From Chloroflexota bacterium (GTDB taxonomy: Bacteria; Chloroflexota; Dehalococcoidia; JACPQD01): a stretch of DNA of 64,000 nt. The notes beneath the pieces are model-generated. The model was given only the letters and a program-made list of their open reading frames with translations. It did no database searches and was not told where the DNA came from. Both the position numbers and the translations under genes were made by a program. Shown piece after piece: positions 1-9,985 of the stretch (position 1 is its first letter; every line of letters begins with the position of its first letter). The stretch covers positions 1 through 64,000 of the forward strand of contig JACPQD010000068.1 of assembly GCA_016190665.1 (NCBI GenBank), given 5' to 3'.

Positions 1-1
1 C

Positions 2-928
2 CTGTCCCCCGTCTCGATCGTCATCGTAAGCTGGAATGTGCAGGATCTCTTGCGCCGCTGCCTGGAGTCTATCCTCGCCTCCGGCTCCGGAGCGGGCGCT
101 GAGATTGTCGTCGTGGACAACGCCTCGTCCGACGGCGCGATGGGCATGGTGCGGAAGCGGTTCCCCCAGGTGAGGCTCGTAGTCAACCAATCGAATCTGG
201 GATTCGCCGCCGCCTGCAATCAGGGGATGCGGCTGGCAGGCGGACGATACGTGATGCTCCTGAACCCGGATACAGAAATGCGCGGAGACGCGATCGACAG
301 GATGGTCTCCTACCTTGACGAGCACCCCGAGGTGGGTATGGTGGGCCCGAAGCTGTTGAACCCGGATGGCAGCATCCAGTCCTCGCGGCGCCGTTTCCCA
401 ACTCTGGCAACGGCTTTCGTGGAAAGCACCATGATCCAACAGTACTTGCCCAACTCGCCGGAACTGAAGCGATTCTACATGCTGGATCGCAGCGATGACA
501 CGGTGCAAGAGGTCGACTGGTTGGTGGGAGCATGCCTGATGGCGCGGCGAGAGGTGGTGCGGACGGCGGGCGTGCTCGATGAAAGCTTCTTCATGTACTA
601 CGAGGAGGTGGACTGGTGCTACCGGATAAGGAAGGCGGGGTGGAGCATCGTCTACCTGCCGGGGGCGGAAGTGATCCACTATTATGGGGGGAGCAGCCAG
701 AAGGACCTGTCTCGTCGGCACATTAATTTCAATACGAGCAAGTACCGTTTCTTTCGGAAGCATCATGGGAGGGTGAAAGCGGAGCTGTTGCGGGTCTTTC
801 TGCTGGCGAACTACCTTTTTCAAATCATCGACGAGGGAGCCAAGCTGGCGGTGGGACACAAACCGCTCCTCAGACGCGAGCGGCTAGCGCTCTTGTGGGA
901 AGTGGTCAGATCGGGGTTCAAGGGATGA
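2..928 (+). CDS. Family 2 glycosyltransferase, 5' end cut by window edge
   Basis: Transfers a sugar from a nucleotide-sugar donor onto a glycan, probably at the inner membrane during surface polysaccharide assembly (family knowledge, COG1216 rhamnosyltransferase-like). The frame is open from base 2. The first visible residues, VSIVIVSWN, are the usual first beta strand of a GT2 domain, so only a few codons are missing and the GTG at 38 is not the start. Visible motifs are DNASSDG near codon 40, the nucleotide-binding LNPDTEM near codon 88, and the acceptor-side EEVDWCYR near codon 200. The stop overlaps the next start as ATGA, which implies translational coupling. The sugar and acceptor cannot be told from sequence. 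Confidence 0.93.
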   Translation: MSPVSIVIVSWNVQDLLRRCLESILASGSGAGAEIVVVDNASSDGAMGMVRKRFPQVRLVVNQSNLGFAAACNQGMRLAGGRYVMLLNPDTEMRGDAIDRMVSYLDEHPEVGMVGPKLLNPDGSIQSSRRRFPTLATAFVESTMIQQYLPNSPELKRFYMLDRSDDTVQEVDWLVGACLMARREVVRTAGVLDESFFMYYEEVDWCYRIRKAGWSIVYLPGAEVIHYYGGSSQKDLSRRHINFNTSKYRFFRKHHGRVKAELLRVFLLANYLFQIIDEGAKLAVGHKPLLRRERLALLWEVVRSGFKG

Positions 929-2094
929 AGGTCTGTTTCATTACCGGCGAGTATCCCCCCATGCGAGGCGGCGTGGCCGATTACACGGAGACGCTGGCCC
1001 GTGCGCTCCACGACTTCGGTGCATTGCCTTGCGTCGTCACTTCGACCCGGGCGGCGCCAAAGGCGCCGTCCTCAATCCCCCTCTATCCGGCCGTCGATAA
1101 CTGGGGTTTTGGCGCTTGGGGCCGCGTCGAAAGGCTGGCCCTGGAGACGAAGGCGGATATTGTTCACCTCCAGTATCAAACGGCCGCCTATGGGATGCAT
1201 CCTGCCATCAACTTCTTGCCCTGGTGGCTGCATCGCCGGCTGAACTGCCGCGTTGTCAGCACCCTCCACGATTTGAGGGAACCGTATCTCTTCCCCAAGG
1301 CGGGGAGGCTACGCTCGTGGGTCAATGCCCGGCTCGTTGCTGATAGTGACGCCGCCATCGTCACCAATGGTGAGGACCTGGCGGAAGCGAGGCGACTGGC
1401 CGCCCGCGCCCGTCTCATCCTCATACCCATCGCCAGCAGCATCCCGGTGTCTTTGCCGCCTGCCTTCGACCGCGACCTCGTAAGGTCGCGTTTGGGCGTA
1501 AACGCTGGAGAATGCCTGCTTACCTACTTCGGGATATTGAATCAAAGCAAGGGGGTGGAGTTCCTGCTGGCCGCGCTCCGCGAAGTGGCCGACCGCGGAC
1601 AGCGCGTCAAACTGTTGATGTTGGGTGAGGAGATCGGCGACGCCGACCCCACGAACCGGGCGTACCGAGAGAAGGTCCTGACAATGATAGAAGACTTGAA
1701 GCTCGAGGAGATGGTGGTCCGGACGGGGTATGTGGCCGCCGACGCGGTGTCGGCTCACCTTCGCGCATCGGATGTCTGCGTGCTGCCCTTCGCGGATGGA
1801 GCTTCCTTTCGCCGCACATCGTTGTTAACGGCCCTGGAACACGGCCTGCCCGTGGTGACGACGTCGGGCGCCCCTGGCGGCCAGTCCCAGCTTGTCAGCG
1901 GCGAGAACTGCCTGCTGGCGCCACCCGGGGACGCCGAGACGCTGGCCAACGCCATCGGCGAGCTGATAAGCTCGCCAGCTTTGCGGGACCGTTTGGGGCG
2001 TGGCGCGGCCACGCTGGCGAAGGAGTTCTCCTGGGAAAGGATCGCCGAACAACACATGCAACTCTACCGGGCGTTGATGTCACGGGCGACGTGA
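925..2094 (+). CDS. Family 4 glycosyltransferase
   Basis: A GT-B fold retaining glycosyltransferase of 389 residues, about the usual family length. The start is the ATG at 925, where MKVCFITGEYPPMRGG is the typical N-terminal strand and glycine loop. An upstream in-frame GTG at 895 lies inside the preceding gene and is unlikely. The C-terminal half carries the donor-binding region, with ALEHGLPVVTT near residue 305 and a following glycine-rich segment. It overlaps the GT2 gene by four bases and presumably acts in the same polysaccharide pathway. Its substrate is unknown. Confidence 0.92.
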   Translation: MKVCFITGEYPPMRGGVADYTETLARALHDFGALPCVVTSTRAAPKAPSSIPLYPAVDNWGFGAWGRVERLALETKADIVHLQYQTAAYGMHPAINFLPWWLHRRLNCRVVSTLHDLREPYLFPKAGRLRSWVNARLVADSDAAIVTNGEDLAEARRLAARARLILIPIASSIPVSLPPAFDRDLVRSRLGVNAGECLLTYFGILNQSKGVEFLLAALREVADRGQRVKLLMLGEEIGDADPTNRAYREKVLTMIEDLKLEEMVVRTGYVAADAVSAHLRASDVCVLPFADGASFRRTSLLTALEHGLPVVTTSGAPGGQSQLVSGENCLLAPPGDAETLANAIGELISSPALRDRLGRGAATLAKEFSWERIAEQHMQLYRALMSRAT

Positions 2095-2098
2095 ATGC

Positions 2099-2193
2099 AG
2101 ACACCCCAGAGACACCGAGAGCCCAGAGCTGGAAACACGCCTCGCCAACAGTTCCCGAGAGGACTCGGCGGACTCTGCGCCTCTGCGGTGAAA
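2099..2193. repeat. Short-period intergenic repeat, 'cagaga' family, copy 1
   Basis: The left part reads as a degenerate run of cagagacac-like units. The right end, ctctgcgcctctgcggtg, matches the inverted right end of the copy at 58685-58814. The repeat fills the gap before the next gene and argues that the in-frame ATG at 2095 is not the real start. Confidence 0.6.
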
Positions 2194-2217
2194 GGGGGGG
2201 GCCACGCAGCCTCAAAC

Positions 2218-4929
2218 ATGAGCGCCGGAACAGCGCGCGGCGTGGTGGCGCTGGCGTGCCTCCTTGCTTTCCTCTTGCGAGTCCTGCACGCCAGCGACCA
2301 GGGGATCTGGGGCGACGAGATCTTCAGTATCTGGTATTCCGGCATGAGCCTGCCAGACATAATAAGGCTGAATCTGGCCAACCTGGACGCGCACGCTCCC
2401 CTTTTTTATTACGTCCTCAAGTTCTGGACCATGGTGGCGGGCCAGAATGAGTTGGTCTTCCGCTTCCCTTCGGCCTTTTTCGGCGTGCTCGCCATCCCGC
2501 TAATCTATCTTCTGGGAAAGCATCTGGCAGACCAAAATACGGGAATAATAGCCAGCGTCATGATGGCGACGAATCCGTTCCAGGTCTGGTACGGCCAGGA
2601 GGCCAGAACCTACGCGCTAACGACGTTACTCACCCTTCTCTCGGTCTTGCTATTCTGCCGCCTGCTTCAGCAGAAGGGGCCCTTGTGGCTTTGGGCCGGC
2701 TATTGCCTCGTGACGTTGCTCAGTATCTCCTCTCACTACTACGCCTTCTTCATCCTCGCCGTCGAAGACCTCTGGTTGCTGCTACTGCTGAGCCGGGGTA
2801 AGCTGGAGTGGCGGCCGTGGGCTATCGCCCATGCTGTCCTTCTGGCGCCTCTTCTGGCAGGCTTGTGGCAAGTGGGTTACATGATGCTGCGCTATCGGGC
2901 GGAGCATCTGCCTCTAAACCCTCTGGGCACTGTTAGAGATTATCTGGTCCAGTACACCGTCGGTTGGTTTGTCGACCCTGTTTTCGGGGAGTGGGCCCTG
3001 GCGGCATTTGTCGCCTTCGCCGCGGTTGGCCTTTTGTGGCTATTCCGGGCGCGGAAGACCTGGTTGGGGCTCTTCCTTTCGTTCTACTTGCTCGTACCCA
3101 TCTCTGGCGCCCTGGCGTACTTCTGGACCACGTCCGGCTTCCCTCCCCGCGAGCGGTATCTCGTCATCGTCACACCTGCGCTCTACCTCCTCGTCGCGGC
3201 CGGAGTGGCAGCGTCGAGGCGGCTTTCGCCCCTGGTTATGGGCCTCGCGATTCTGGTTGCGCTATCGCCTCAGGCATACGCCTTGGGGAATTACTACGGG
3301 CAGAGCCGTTACGCCCGACCTGACTACCGAGCCGTGGCGCGCCATATCCAGTCATGGGAAGATAAGGGCGACGCCATAGTGGCCATAGGCCACCTCACCG
3401 CGGACGTCTTTCGCTATTACTACAAAGGAAGCGCGCCCATCACCCAGTTTCGCTATTACCCAGGTGAGAACAGTCGAGAGGAGATCCAGCGCAAGCTTCA
3501 CAGGCTGGCGCAAGAGAACAAACGGATCTGGCTGCTTCCTTCCGGCGACGGCCGCGACGACCCCGATGCTGAGGAGTGGCTCAATGACAACGCCTATGAA
3601 GTGGAGAACCATTGGCTGGCGCGAGCTAGGCTGGCCCTCTATGCGACAGGCCCGCTACCAAGCGAACAGCCATTGAATTCCGCGGCCAGACTGGAGACCA
3701 AGCTGGAACTGGCCAGCTACCGTATGTCATCCGGGCAAGCAATGTCGGGCGACATCCTGAGGCTGGCACTGAACTGGCGCCCCCTGGAAGACCTCGGTCA
3801 GCGCTACAAGGTCTCGGTCCGCCTGCGAGATGACCGGGGACATATCTTGCGGCAAGCTGACCGCTCATTGGGGGGCGCTCTGCGGAGCAACTTTCCCAAA
3901 GGTAGCGAGGTCATGGATAGAGTCGGTCTCCGAGTGCCTAACGGAATGATGCCCGGCGCCCTCTCAGTCGAGGTTGCCATCTACAGGGACAGTGATGGAC
4001 GTAGCCTGAGCTTCCTGGACGCCAACGGTGCGCCCAGCGGGACATGGCTGAGCTTAGGTCGGCTGCAAGTCGTGAAGGGGCCAGCCCCGGCGTCACTGGA
4101 CAGATTCGAGATACCCCAAGCAGCGAGCTACGATGTCAACGGCGACTGGCGCCTGGTGGGCTTCGGGCTGGGCCGGGACACACTCATGCCGGGAGAGAGG
4201 CTGACAGTCTCCCTGTTCTGGCAAGCGCTCACCAAAGCCCCAGACAACATAAAAGCGACCATCAAGCTGATCGACCAACAAGGCGCCGTGGCAGGGGAAT
4301 CCCCTGTGCCGACAGAGCGCCAAGCGGTCCTTGGCTGGACAGAAGGCGATGTCTTCAGGGAACTCATAGACCTATCTATACCAGCAAACGCGACCGGCGG
4401 TAGGTATGTGGTGAGTCTGGCGCCAGGACTTGGAAGTGAGCTATCACTGGGCCAAGTCGCCGTCAAGGCCAGGGAGCGGCGTTTCGATATGTCGGCGGTG
4501 CAGCAATCCTCCAGCGCTGCCTTCGGCGCCCTCGCCCGGCTGCGCGGTTCGGATCTGTCCCGTGAAGGGTCTGAACCCAAGAAGGGAGCACTGGAGACGA
4601 GACCAGGGGATAAACTCACTTTGGTCCTGTACTGGGAGGCTCTGGGGGCTAGCGCCGAGAGCTATACAGTGTTCACCCATCTTCTCGATGGGGGCGGGCG
4701 AATGTGGGGCCAGCACGACGGGATTCCAGCTTTGGGTACAGCGCCCACCCCCGGGTGGGTCACCGGAGAGATCGTCGCCGACCGCCACGACATTGTAGTG
4801 AAAGAAGACGCGCCAGCGGGGGAATATGTTATCGAGGTGGGCCTTTACGACCCCGGTACGGGCAGGCGCCTGAGGACGGAAGGTGGCGAGGACAGGGTGA
4901 TTGTGGGCAAAGCAGTAGTGAGGAAGTGA
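2218..4929 (+). CDS. ArnT/PMT-like membrane glycosyltransferase with three C-terminal beta-sandwich repeats
   Basis: Predicted polyprenyl-phosphate-sugar-dependent glycosyltransferase (GT39/GT83 type) of 903 residues. The N-terminal 450 residues hold about ten to twelve hydrophobic segments. The first extracellular loop carries WGDE, the usual acidic catalytic pair of this superfamily, near residue 30. The second half is soluble and seems to contain three related units, each with an LxLxWxxL strand followed by a GxYxVxVxLYDP-like end (around residues 520-620, 660-790 and 800-903). This looks like tandem beta-sandwich domains outside the membrane. The ATG at 2218 was chosen because bases 2099-2193 are a dispersed repeat. 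Whether it glycosylates protein or lipid is not visible. Confidence 0.85.
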   Translation: MSAGTARGVVALACLLAFLLRVLHASDQGIWGDEIFSIWYSGMSLPDIIRLNLANLDAHAPLFYYVLKFWTMVAGQNELVFRFPSAFFGVLAIPLIYLLGKHLADQNTGIIASVMMATNPFQVWYGQEARTYALTTLLTLLSVLLFCRLLQQKGPLWLWAGYCLVTLLSISSHYYAFFILAVEDLWLLLLLSRGKLEWRPWAIAHAVLLAPLLAGLWQVGYMMLRYRAEHLPLNPLGTVRDYLVQYTVGWFVDPVFGEWALAAFVAFAAVGLLWLFRARKTWLGLFLSFYLLVPISGALAYFWTTSGFPPRERYLVIVTPALYLLVAAGVAASRRLSPLVMGLAILVALSPQAYALGNYYGQSRYARPDYRAVARHIQSWEDKGDAIVAIGHLTADVFRYYYKGSAPITQFRYYPGENSREEIQRKLHRLAQENKRIWLLPSGDGRDDPDAEEWLNDNAYEVENHWLARARLALYATGPLPSEQPLNSAARLETKLELASYRMSSGQAMSGDILRLALNWRPLEDLGQRYKVSVRLRDDRGHILRQADRSLGGALRSNFPKGSEVMDRVGLRVPNGMMPGALSVEVAIYRDSDGRSLSFLDANGAPSGTWLSLGRLQVVKGPAPASLDRFEIPQAASYDVNGDWRLVGFGLGRDTLMPGERLTVSLFWQALTKAPDNIKATIKLIDQQGAVAGESPVPTERQAVLGWTEGDVFRELIDLSIPANATGGRYVVSLAPGLGSELSLGQVAVKARERRFDMSAVQQSSSAAFGALARLRGSDLSREGSEPKKGALETRPGDKLTLVLYWEALGASAESYTVFTHLLDGGGRMWGQHDGIPALGTAPTPGWVTGEIVADRHDIVVKEDAPAGEYVIEVGLYDPGTGRRLRTEGGEDRVIVGKAVVRK

Positions 4930-5160
4930 CCGAAGGGGGATTGGCAAAGGCCCATCTTCATGGTAAGCTAGTCTCACATTGCAGCATTATATTGACAAGC
5001 GTTTTTGATCTTTGGCGCGTGAGGTCCCTCTGTGAAGTCATCAGAGTACGATTACTGACAAGAGTCCCGATCATGCGGCGCGTTAGTTTCTCACTGTAAA
5101 AGCCGTTATTGAATACTGGTGACTTGTGACGCCTGATTTGAACGGAACCTATTTGGACTG

Positions 5161-5303
5161 AACCACGGATGTCCCGACGCATCGGTATCCCGCACGGAGT
5201 CGGGAGACACCGATTCACACCGATTATCAAGGGTTCCATCTCGCGCCATCCTCAGGGATTGAGTCCAAATGATGTCCGTGTCTATCCGTGTCCATCCGTG
5301 GTT
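5161..5303. repeat. Inverted-repeat element, 'aaccacggat' family, with nested palindrome
   Basis: The outer ends are inverted copies: aaccacggatg at 5161 and catccgtggtt ending at 5303. The inner arms carry 9-10 base degenerate units such as caccgatt and tatccgtgtc. A second family, tcccgac...gtcggga, is nested at about 5170-5213. The rest of the gap 4930-5395 shows no convincing gene. Confidence 0.7.
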
Positions 5304-5395
5304 CTTAACGGTGTATGTGTCTCGCCTCACTATCCGAACCTATGGTTGTTAGGTGCTACTAGCACAGGCAACTGAAAACATGAATTGAGGGGTTT

Positions 5396-6868
5396 GTGGT
5401 GAGAGCCCAGTTAGTGAGTTTAAAGCGGCCGCCGGCCTGGGGAACTCCTCGCACCTGCGTAGCGATAGGGGCCAGCCTGGCGCTGGGGGCCGCCGGCGGC
5501 GTGCTCACGGCGGCGGTATCGCCTTTTGCTGGCTTCGCCGTCATCCTGGCGATGCTCCTCGTGGCAGCGGTGCTCATTAATACCCAGGTGGGCATTGTCA
5601 CTGTCATCACCATCGCCTACGTTTTGCCCTTCGCCGTGACGCCGGTGCCGGTGGGCGGCGTGAAGCTCACCTTCCTGGACGCCTCGCTTTCCCTGGTCCT
5701 GCTGGTCTGGATTCTCCGTCTTATGGCCAACCGCGAGGCGCGGCTAATGGCCACGCCCCTCGACAGATTTGTTCTCCTCTTTCTAGGCCTGGCATTGTTC
5801 TCCTTCGTGCTGGGCATGACCGGCGTGACTGGCGAGGCGGCGCGGTTCTTCATGAAGACCATCAACAGCATCCTTTTCTTCTTCACAATTATCAACTGCG
5901 TCCGGGACCGAAGGCAGTTAGAGGGGACTGTAAAGGCGCTCTTGTTGGGTGGAACTGTTGCCGCCCTGTTGGGCCTGGTCTTCTATTTCATGACTTCGGC
6001 GGCAACCGAGTCCGTGTTGCGATCCTTGCGGGTGCTGGGCTACCCGACTACCGGTATTCTACGCTACATCGCCGGAACGACTACCCTCCGGGCCATCGGC
6101 ACCAGCATCGACCCGAATATCCTGGGCGGCATGCTGATGGTGGTGATACCCCTGGGCGTGAGCCTGGTAATGAGCGGTTCATCCGCCTCCGGCCGACTGG
6201 ATCGCCGTCTCACGGGGCTCGCCGTGGGCGTTATGGTGTTATGCCTCGTGCTCACCTTCAGCCGGAGCGCGTGGGGAGGCGCTGCCGCGGGCGTTGCCTT
6301 CCTCGCCGCCTTCAGACACCGCAAGCTCTGGCTGCTACTGGCCATCTTCGCCATAGCTCTCCTGCTTCTTCCTCAGGGGCAGATGGTCCTGGGCAGGATC
6401 GAAGCGGGCTTGACGATGCAGGACCGTGCCTCCCAGATGAGGCTTGGAGAGTACAAGGATGCCCTCAGGCTCATTGCTATGTATCCGTGGTTTGGGGTGG
6501 GTTTTGGGGAGGCGCCCAGCGTCGATGTGTACGTGGCCGCTTCAAGCACGTACCTGATGATCGCTCAAGAGATGGGCCTGGCGGGACTCGCCGCGTTCCT
6601 GGCGACAATGATCGCCCTGTTCTGGCATGCCCTACGCGGGCTGAAACGGGCAGCGGATGAATCCTGGATCGTAGTCCAGGATGAAGGCCTCAAAAACATC
6701 CAGTTCGGCGCCCTGGCGGGAGTGGTGGCGGCTTTGACGGCGGGCCTTTTCGACCATTATTTTTTCAACCTCCGCTTCCCCCACGCGATGGCCGTCTTCT
6801 GGCTCCTGGTTGGCCTGACTCTGGTCGCCGGTCGGCTGGGAGGTGTCTCTTCGCCACAGACTTCATGA
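5396..6868 (+). CDS. O-antigen ligase / polymerase-like membrane protein (Wzy_C type)
   Basis: Integral membrane protein of 490 residues with about ten to twelve hydrophobic helices, as expected for the O-antigen ligase/polymerase superfamily that joins or polymerises polyprenyl-linked glycans outside the membrane. The long periplasmic loop has the typical YPWFGVGFGE segment near residue 365, followed by STYLMIAQEMG and a new helix. The conserved histidine often seen in that loop is not obvious here. The start is GTG at 5396 (a second GTG follows directly) with tgagggg upstream. It follows the glycosyltransferase block and probably finishes the same surface glycan. Confidence 0.82.
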   Translation: MVRAQLVSLKRPPAWGTPRTCVAIGASLALGAAGGVLTAAVSPFAGFAVILAMLLVAAVLINTQVGIVTVITIAYVLPFAVTPVPVGGVKLTFLDASLSLVLLVWILRLMANREARLMATPLDRFVLLFLGLALFSFVLGMTGVTGEAARFFMKTINSILFFFTIINCVRDRRQLEGTVKALLLGGTVAALLGLVFYFMTSAATESVLRSLRVLGYPTTGILRYIAGTTTLRAIGTSIDPNILGGMLMVVIPLGVSLVMSGSSASGRLDRRLTGLAVGVMVLCLVLTFSRSAWGGAAAGVAFLAAFRHRKLWLLLAIFAIALLLLPQGQMVLGRIEAGLTMQDRASQMRLGEYKDALRLIAMYPWFGVGFGEAPSVDVYVAASSTYLMIAQEMGLAGLAAFLATMIALFWHALRGLKRAADESWIVVQDEGLKNIQFGALAGVVAALTAGLFDHYFFNLRFPHAMAVFWLLVGLTLVAGRLGGVSSPQTS

Positions 6869-6880
6869 TTGCGGAGTGAT

Positions 6881-7453
6881 ATGGACAATCTGGAGAGGTT
6901 GCGCGTACCCGTCATCGCGGCCCTGCTGGTGGTCTTTGTAGCCGGCCTGGCTATGCTGACGCTTCAGCGCGGCAGCGAAGGCCGCCAGATCGAGATCATC
7001 TTGCCCAGTCCCACGCCGAGGGTGGCCACTCAGCCCCGCGAGGTGAAAGTCTACGTCAGCGGCGCCGTGGCCAGGCCGGGTGTCTATTCCCTCAGAGAAG
7101 GGGACCGGATAGAAGACGCCGTCAAGGCGGCAGGGGGCGCGCAGCCGACAGCCAATCTTTCGCAGGTTAACCTGGCACGCCGCATCAAAGACGAGCTGCA
7201 AATTCACATTCCGCAGACTGGAGAGGCGCTGCCGGCCTCGGCGCCAGGTGGCCAATCGCAACTGATCAATATCAACACCGCTTCCAGAGAACAGCTCGAC
7301 ACCCTGTGGGGCATTGGCCCGACGCGAGCCAAGAACATTGTCGACTCCCGGAGCGAGAAGGGCCCCTTCAAGAAGATTGAGGAACTGGTAGAGAGGAAGC
7401 TGATTCCGCGCTCCACCTTCGACCGCATTAAGGACCTCATCACTGCGGACTGA
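6881..7453 (+). CDS. comEA: ComEA-like DNA-binding competence protein
   Basis: Membrane-anchored double-stranded DNA receptor for natural transformation, 190 residues. In order it has one hydrophobic anchor (about residues 8-25), a SLBB-like domain beginning VKVYVSGAVARPGVYSL (about residues 52-110), and a helix-hairpin-helix domain with INTASREQLDTLWGIGPTRA (about residues 130-185). This order is diagnostic. The ATG at 6881 is preceded by ggag. A TTG at 6869 next to the previous stop is the alternative. comEC follows 13 bases downstream, so the two form a competence operon. Confidence 0.95.
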   Translation: MDNLERLRVPVIAALLVVFVAGLAMLTLQRGSEGRQIEIILPSPTPRVATQPREVKVYVSGAVARPGVYSLREGDRIEDAVKAAGGAQPTANLSQVNLARRIKDELQIHIPQTGEALPASAPGGQSQLININTASREQLDTLWGIGPTRAKNIVDSRSEKGPFKKIEELVERKLIPRSTFDRIKDLITAD

Positions 7454-7466
7454 TCGGGACAGGCGC

Positions 7467-9890
7467 ATGAGGCTCATTTACTTGTCGGCCGCCCTCCTGG
7501 GCGGCGTCTACCTGGGCTCCTTAACAGCTCCGTCGCCGCCATTGATCCTGGTCACGGCGGCGGGAGCCCTTGCTGTAGCCCTCCTTCCTCACGACTGGCG
7601 CAAGAGCCTCCTCGTAATGCTATGCCTCGTTGCGCTCCTCCTCGGCATCTTCCGCTACCAGTCCACCAGATTTGTGGCGGATGAGAGCTCGATTTCCACC
7701 CATAATGGGCGTGATGCCGCCGAGGTCAAAGGCGTCGTCGCTGACGACCCGGAGATCAGAGACGCCGCCGTGAACTTGCGCCTGTCGGCTGCTGAGGGGA
7801 GATTCACCGATGGGTGGATGCCCGTCTCAGGCGTCATACTCGTCAGCGTCCGCCTTCTTCCGGTCTACCATTACGGCGATGTCCTCAAAGTTACTGGTGC
7901 GTTGGAGGCGCCACCAAAGTTTAGCGACTTCGATTACCGGGAATATCTGGCCCGCCAGGGCATCCGCTCCGTTATGCGTTACCCAAGGGTCCAGCTTCTC
8001 GAGAGCGGGCAAGGCTTCAAGCTGCTGGAATGGATTTATGGGCTGAGACGCTCGCTCGCGGATTCCCTCTCTGCCGCGCTTCCGGAGCCTCAGGCCGCCC
8101 TGGCGCAGGGTATAATCCTGGGAATCAGGGCCGGCATACCTGACGACTTGAACGAAGCCTTCTCCCGCTCCGGCACCATGCATATCATCGCCATCTCCGG
8201 CCAGAACATCAGCCTGATTGCCGGCCTCTTTCTGGTGTTCGCCGTCGCCCTCTTTGGGAGACACCGCCCATTCTACTTCATCTTTGTTTTGGCTATGGTT
8301 TGGCTCTACGCCCTTCTGACGGGCATGGCGCCGCCGGTGCAGCGCGCGGCGGTCATGGGCAGCCTCTGGCTCACCGCCGATTTCATAGGCCGACCGCGCA
8401 GCGCGGCGCCTGCGCTGGGCTTTGCAGCGGCGGCAATGGTGGGCATCAACCCGGACCTCCTCTGGGACGTATCCTTCCAGCTCAGTTTCGCTTCGATGGC
8501 GGGCCTGGCGGTAATCACGCCCGCGGTCCAGGAAGTCGTCGCGAAGTGGCAAGGCAACCCCGATGCAACTGAGGTCCGGGGCCCGCTCAGCGTGGTGGTC
8601 GACAGCCTGGCGGTCACCCTGGGCGCGACGCTGGCCACCCTGCCGATAATCGCTGTCGCCTTCCATCGCCTCCCGCTGGCAGTCCTGCCCTCCAACGTCG
8701 CGGCTTTGCCCGCGCTGCCCTTCATTATGGCCACCAGCGGCCTGGCATCGACAATGGGCGCCATCTTCCCGCCGCTGGGCGAGCTGGCTGGATGGGTCGC
8801 CTGGCCGTTCCTGACGTATCTCATGGTGGTGGCGACGTCCTTCTCGGCGCTTCCCATAGCATCGGCGGAAGTGGGCGGCGGAGCCCATTGGGGGTTCCTC
8901 TATTACTTGCTCCTCGGGGCGGCTCTCTGGGGGATACCGCAGTGGAGCGGGCTGAAGGCGAGCGCCTCCGGAAGTGGGGGAGCCGCCGCGCGGGCAATTA
9001 GAAGCGCGGGAAGCAGCGTCCGGAGATTGGGCGCCGCCCGGGTGGCCTTCGTGGCGCTGGCGGCAGCCTGTCTCGCCGTCTGGCTGGCCGTCGTTTTCGC
9101 CAGGGAGGACGGGCTTCGCGTCAGTTTCCTGGACGTCGGCCAGGGGGATGCCGCGCTCATTCAGACGCCCAGTGGCCGGAGAGTGTTGATCGATGGCGGC
9201 CCCAGCCCGCGGGCCATCGGCGCCCAGCTCGGCAAGAAGCTTCCTTTCTGGGACAACTCCATCGATCTGGTGGTGCTCACCCACCCGGACGACGACCACG
9301 CCAACGGTCTGACCGAGGTATTGCGGCGCTATCGGGTCCGTCAGGCGATGGACCCGGGCATTAAGCACGCCTCGCCGGTCTACCGTGAGTGGCAGCGACT
9401 CGTGAGAGACAAGAAGGTCGGCATCGTCATCGCCACCGCCGGCCAGCGAGTCGACCTGGGCGACGGTCTCACGATGGAGGTGGCCCATCCACAGGCGCAA
9501 TTGATCAGCACCGAGTCAGCGGACGCCAACAACAACTCCATCGTCTTGCGGCTGACCTCCGCGGACATGAGCTTCCTCTTCACCGGCGACCTCGAGGAAG
9601 AAGGCCAGAGGTATCTTTTGTCTAAAGCGAGCAACCTCGACAGCACAGTATTGAAGGTTCCGCATCACGGCGCCAAAAAGGGGCTCGCCCCCGAATTCCT
9701 GGAGGCGGTGAATCCGCAGATTGCCGTAATCTCCGTGGGCGCCGCCAACACCTTCGGCCATCCAGCGCGGGAGACCCTCGAGAAGCTGAACGCGAAGATT
9801 CCGGCGGATAGAGTCTACCTCACCGAGCGGCAGGGCACAGTTGACATAACGGTGAAAGAGGGAAGGGTGTGGGTGAAGACGGAGAGGTAG
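7467..9890 (+). CDS. comEC: ComEC/Rec2 competence channel
   Basis: Inner-membrane channel for single-stranded DNA uptake, 807 residues, full length for the family. It shows an N-terminal DUF4131-like region, a central multi-helix Competence domain (IIAISGQNISLIAGLF near residue 240), and a C-terminal metallo-beta-lactamase-like domain starting VSFLDVGQGDAALIQ near residue 550. The metal motif reads THPDDDHANG, where the usual form is HPHxDH. It sits directly after comEA. A second, diverged copy of its last 62 codons lies at 11113-11303, beyond rhuM. The far C-terminus of the intact gene may therefore have been exchanged during an insertion. Confidence 0.95.
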   Translation: MRLIYLSAALLGGVYLGSLTAPSPPLILVTAAGALAVALLPHDWRKSLLVMLCLVALLLGIFRYQSTRFVADESSISTHNGRDAAEVKGVVADDPEIRDAAVNLRLSAAEGRFTDGWMPVSGVILVSVRLLPVYHYGDVLKVTGALEAPPKFSDFDYREYLARQGIRSVMRYPRVQLLESGQGFKLLEWIYGLRRSLADSLSAALPEPQAALAQGIILGIRAGIPDDLNEAFSRSGTMHIIAISGQNISLIAGLFLVFAVALFGRHRPFYFIFVLAMVWLYALLTGMAPPVQRAAVMGSLWLTADFIGRPRSAAPALGFAAAAMVGINPDLLWDVSFQLSFASMAGLAVITPAVQEVVAKWQGNPDATEVRGPLSVVVDSLAVTLGATLATLPIIAVAFHRLPLAVLPSNVAALPALPFIMATSGLASTMGAIFPPLGELAGWVAWPFLTYLMVVATSFSALPIASAEVGGGAHWGFLYYLLLGAALWGIPQWSGLKASASGSGGAAARAIRSAGSSVRRLGAARVAFVALAAACLAVWLAVVFAREDGLRVSFLDVGQGDAALIQTPSGRRVLIDGGPSPRAIGAQLGKKLPFWDNSIDLVVLTHPDDDHANGLTEVLRRYRVRQAMDPGIKHASPVYREWQRLVRDKKVGIVIATAGQRVDLGDGLTMEVAHPQAQLISTESADANNNSIVLRLTSADMSFLFTGDLEEEGQRYLLSKASNLDSTVLKVPHHGAKKGLAPEFLEAVNPQIAVISVGAANTFGHPARETLEKLNAKIPADRVYLTERQGTVDITVKEGRVWVKTER

Positions 9891-9985
9891 CTCCACCCGG
9901 GAATGGACCACGAAATATACGAACGACACGAACAGGTCCTGGATTTCGCATGTTTGGTGTGGTTTGTAGTTAAGAGGAGCGTTTC

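Noticed and set aside
7827-9500. A 557-codon open frame on the minus strand across comEC
   Set aside because: It is the antisense shadow of a well-supported gene in high-GC sequence. It has no recognisable domains and a skewed composition.
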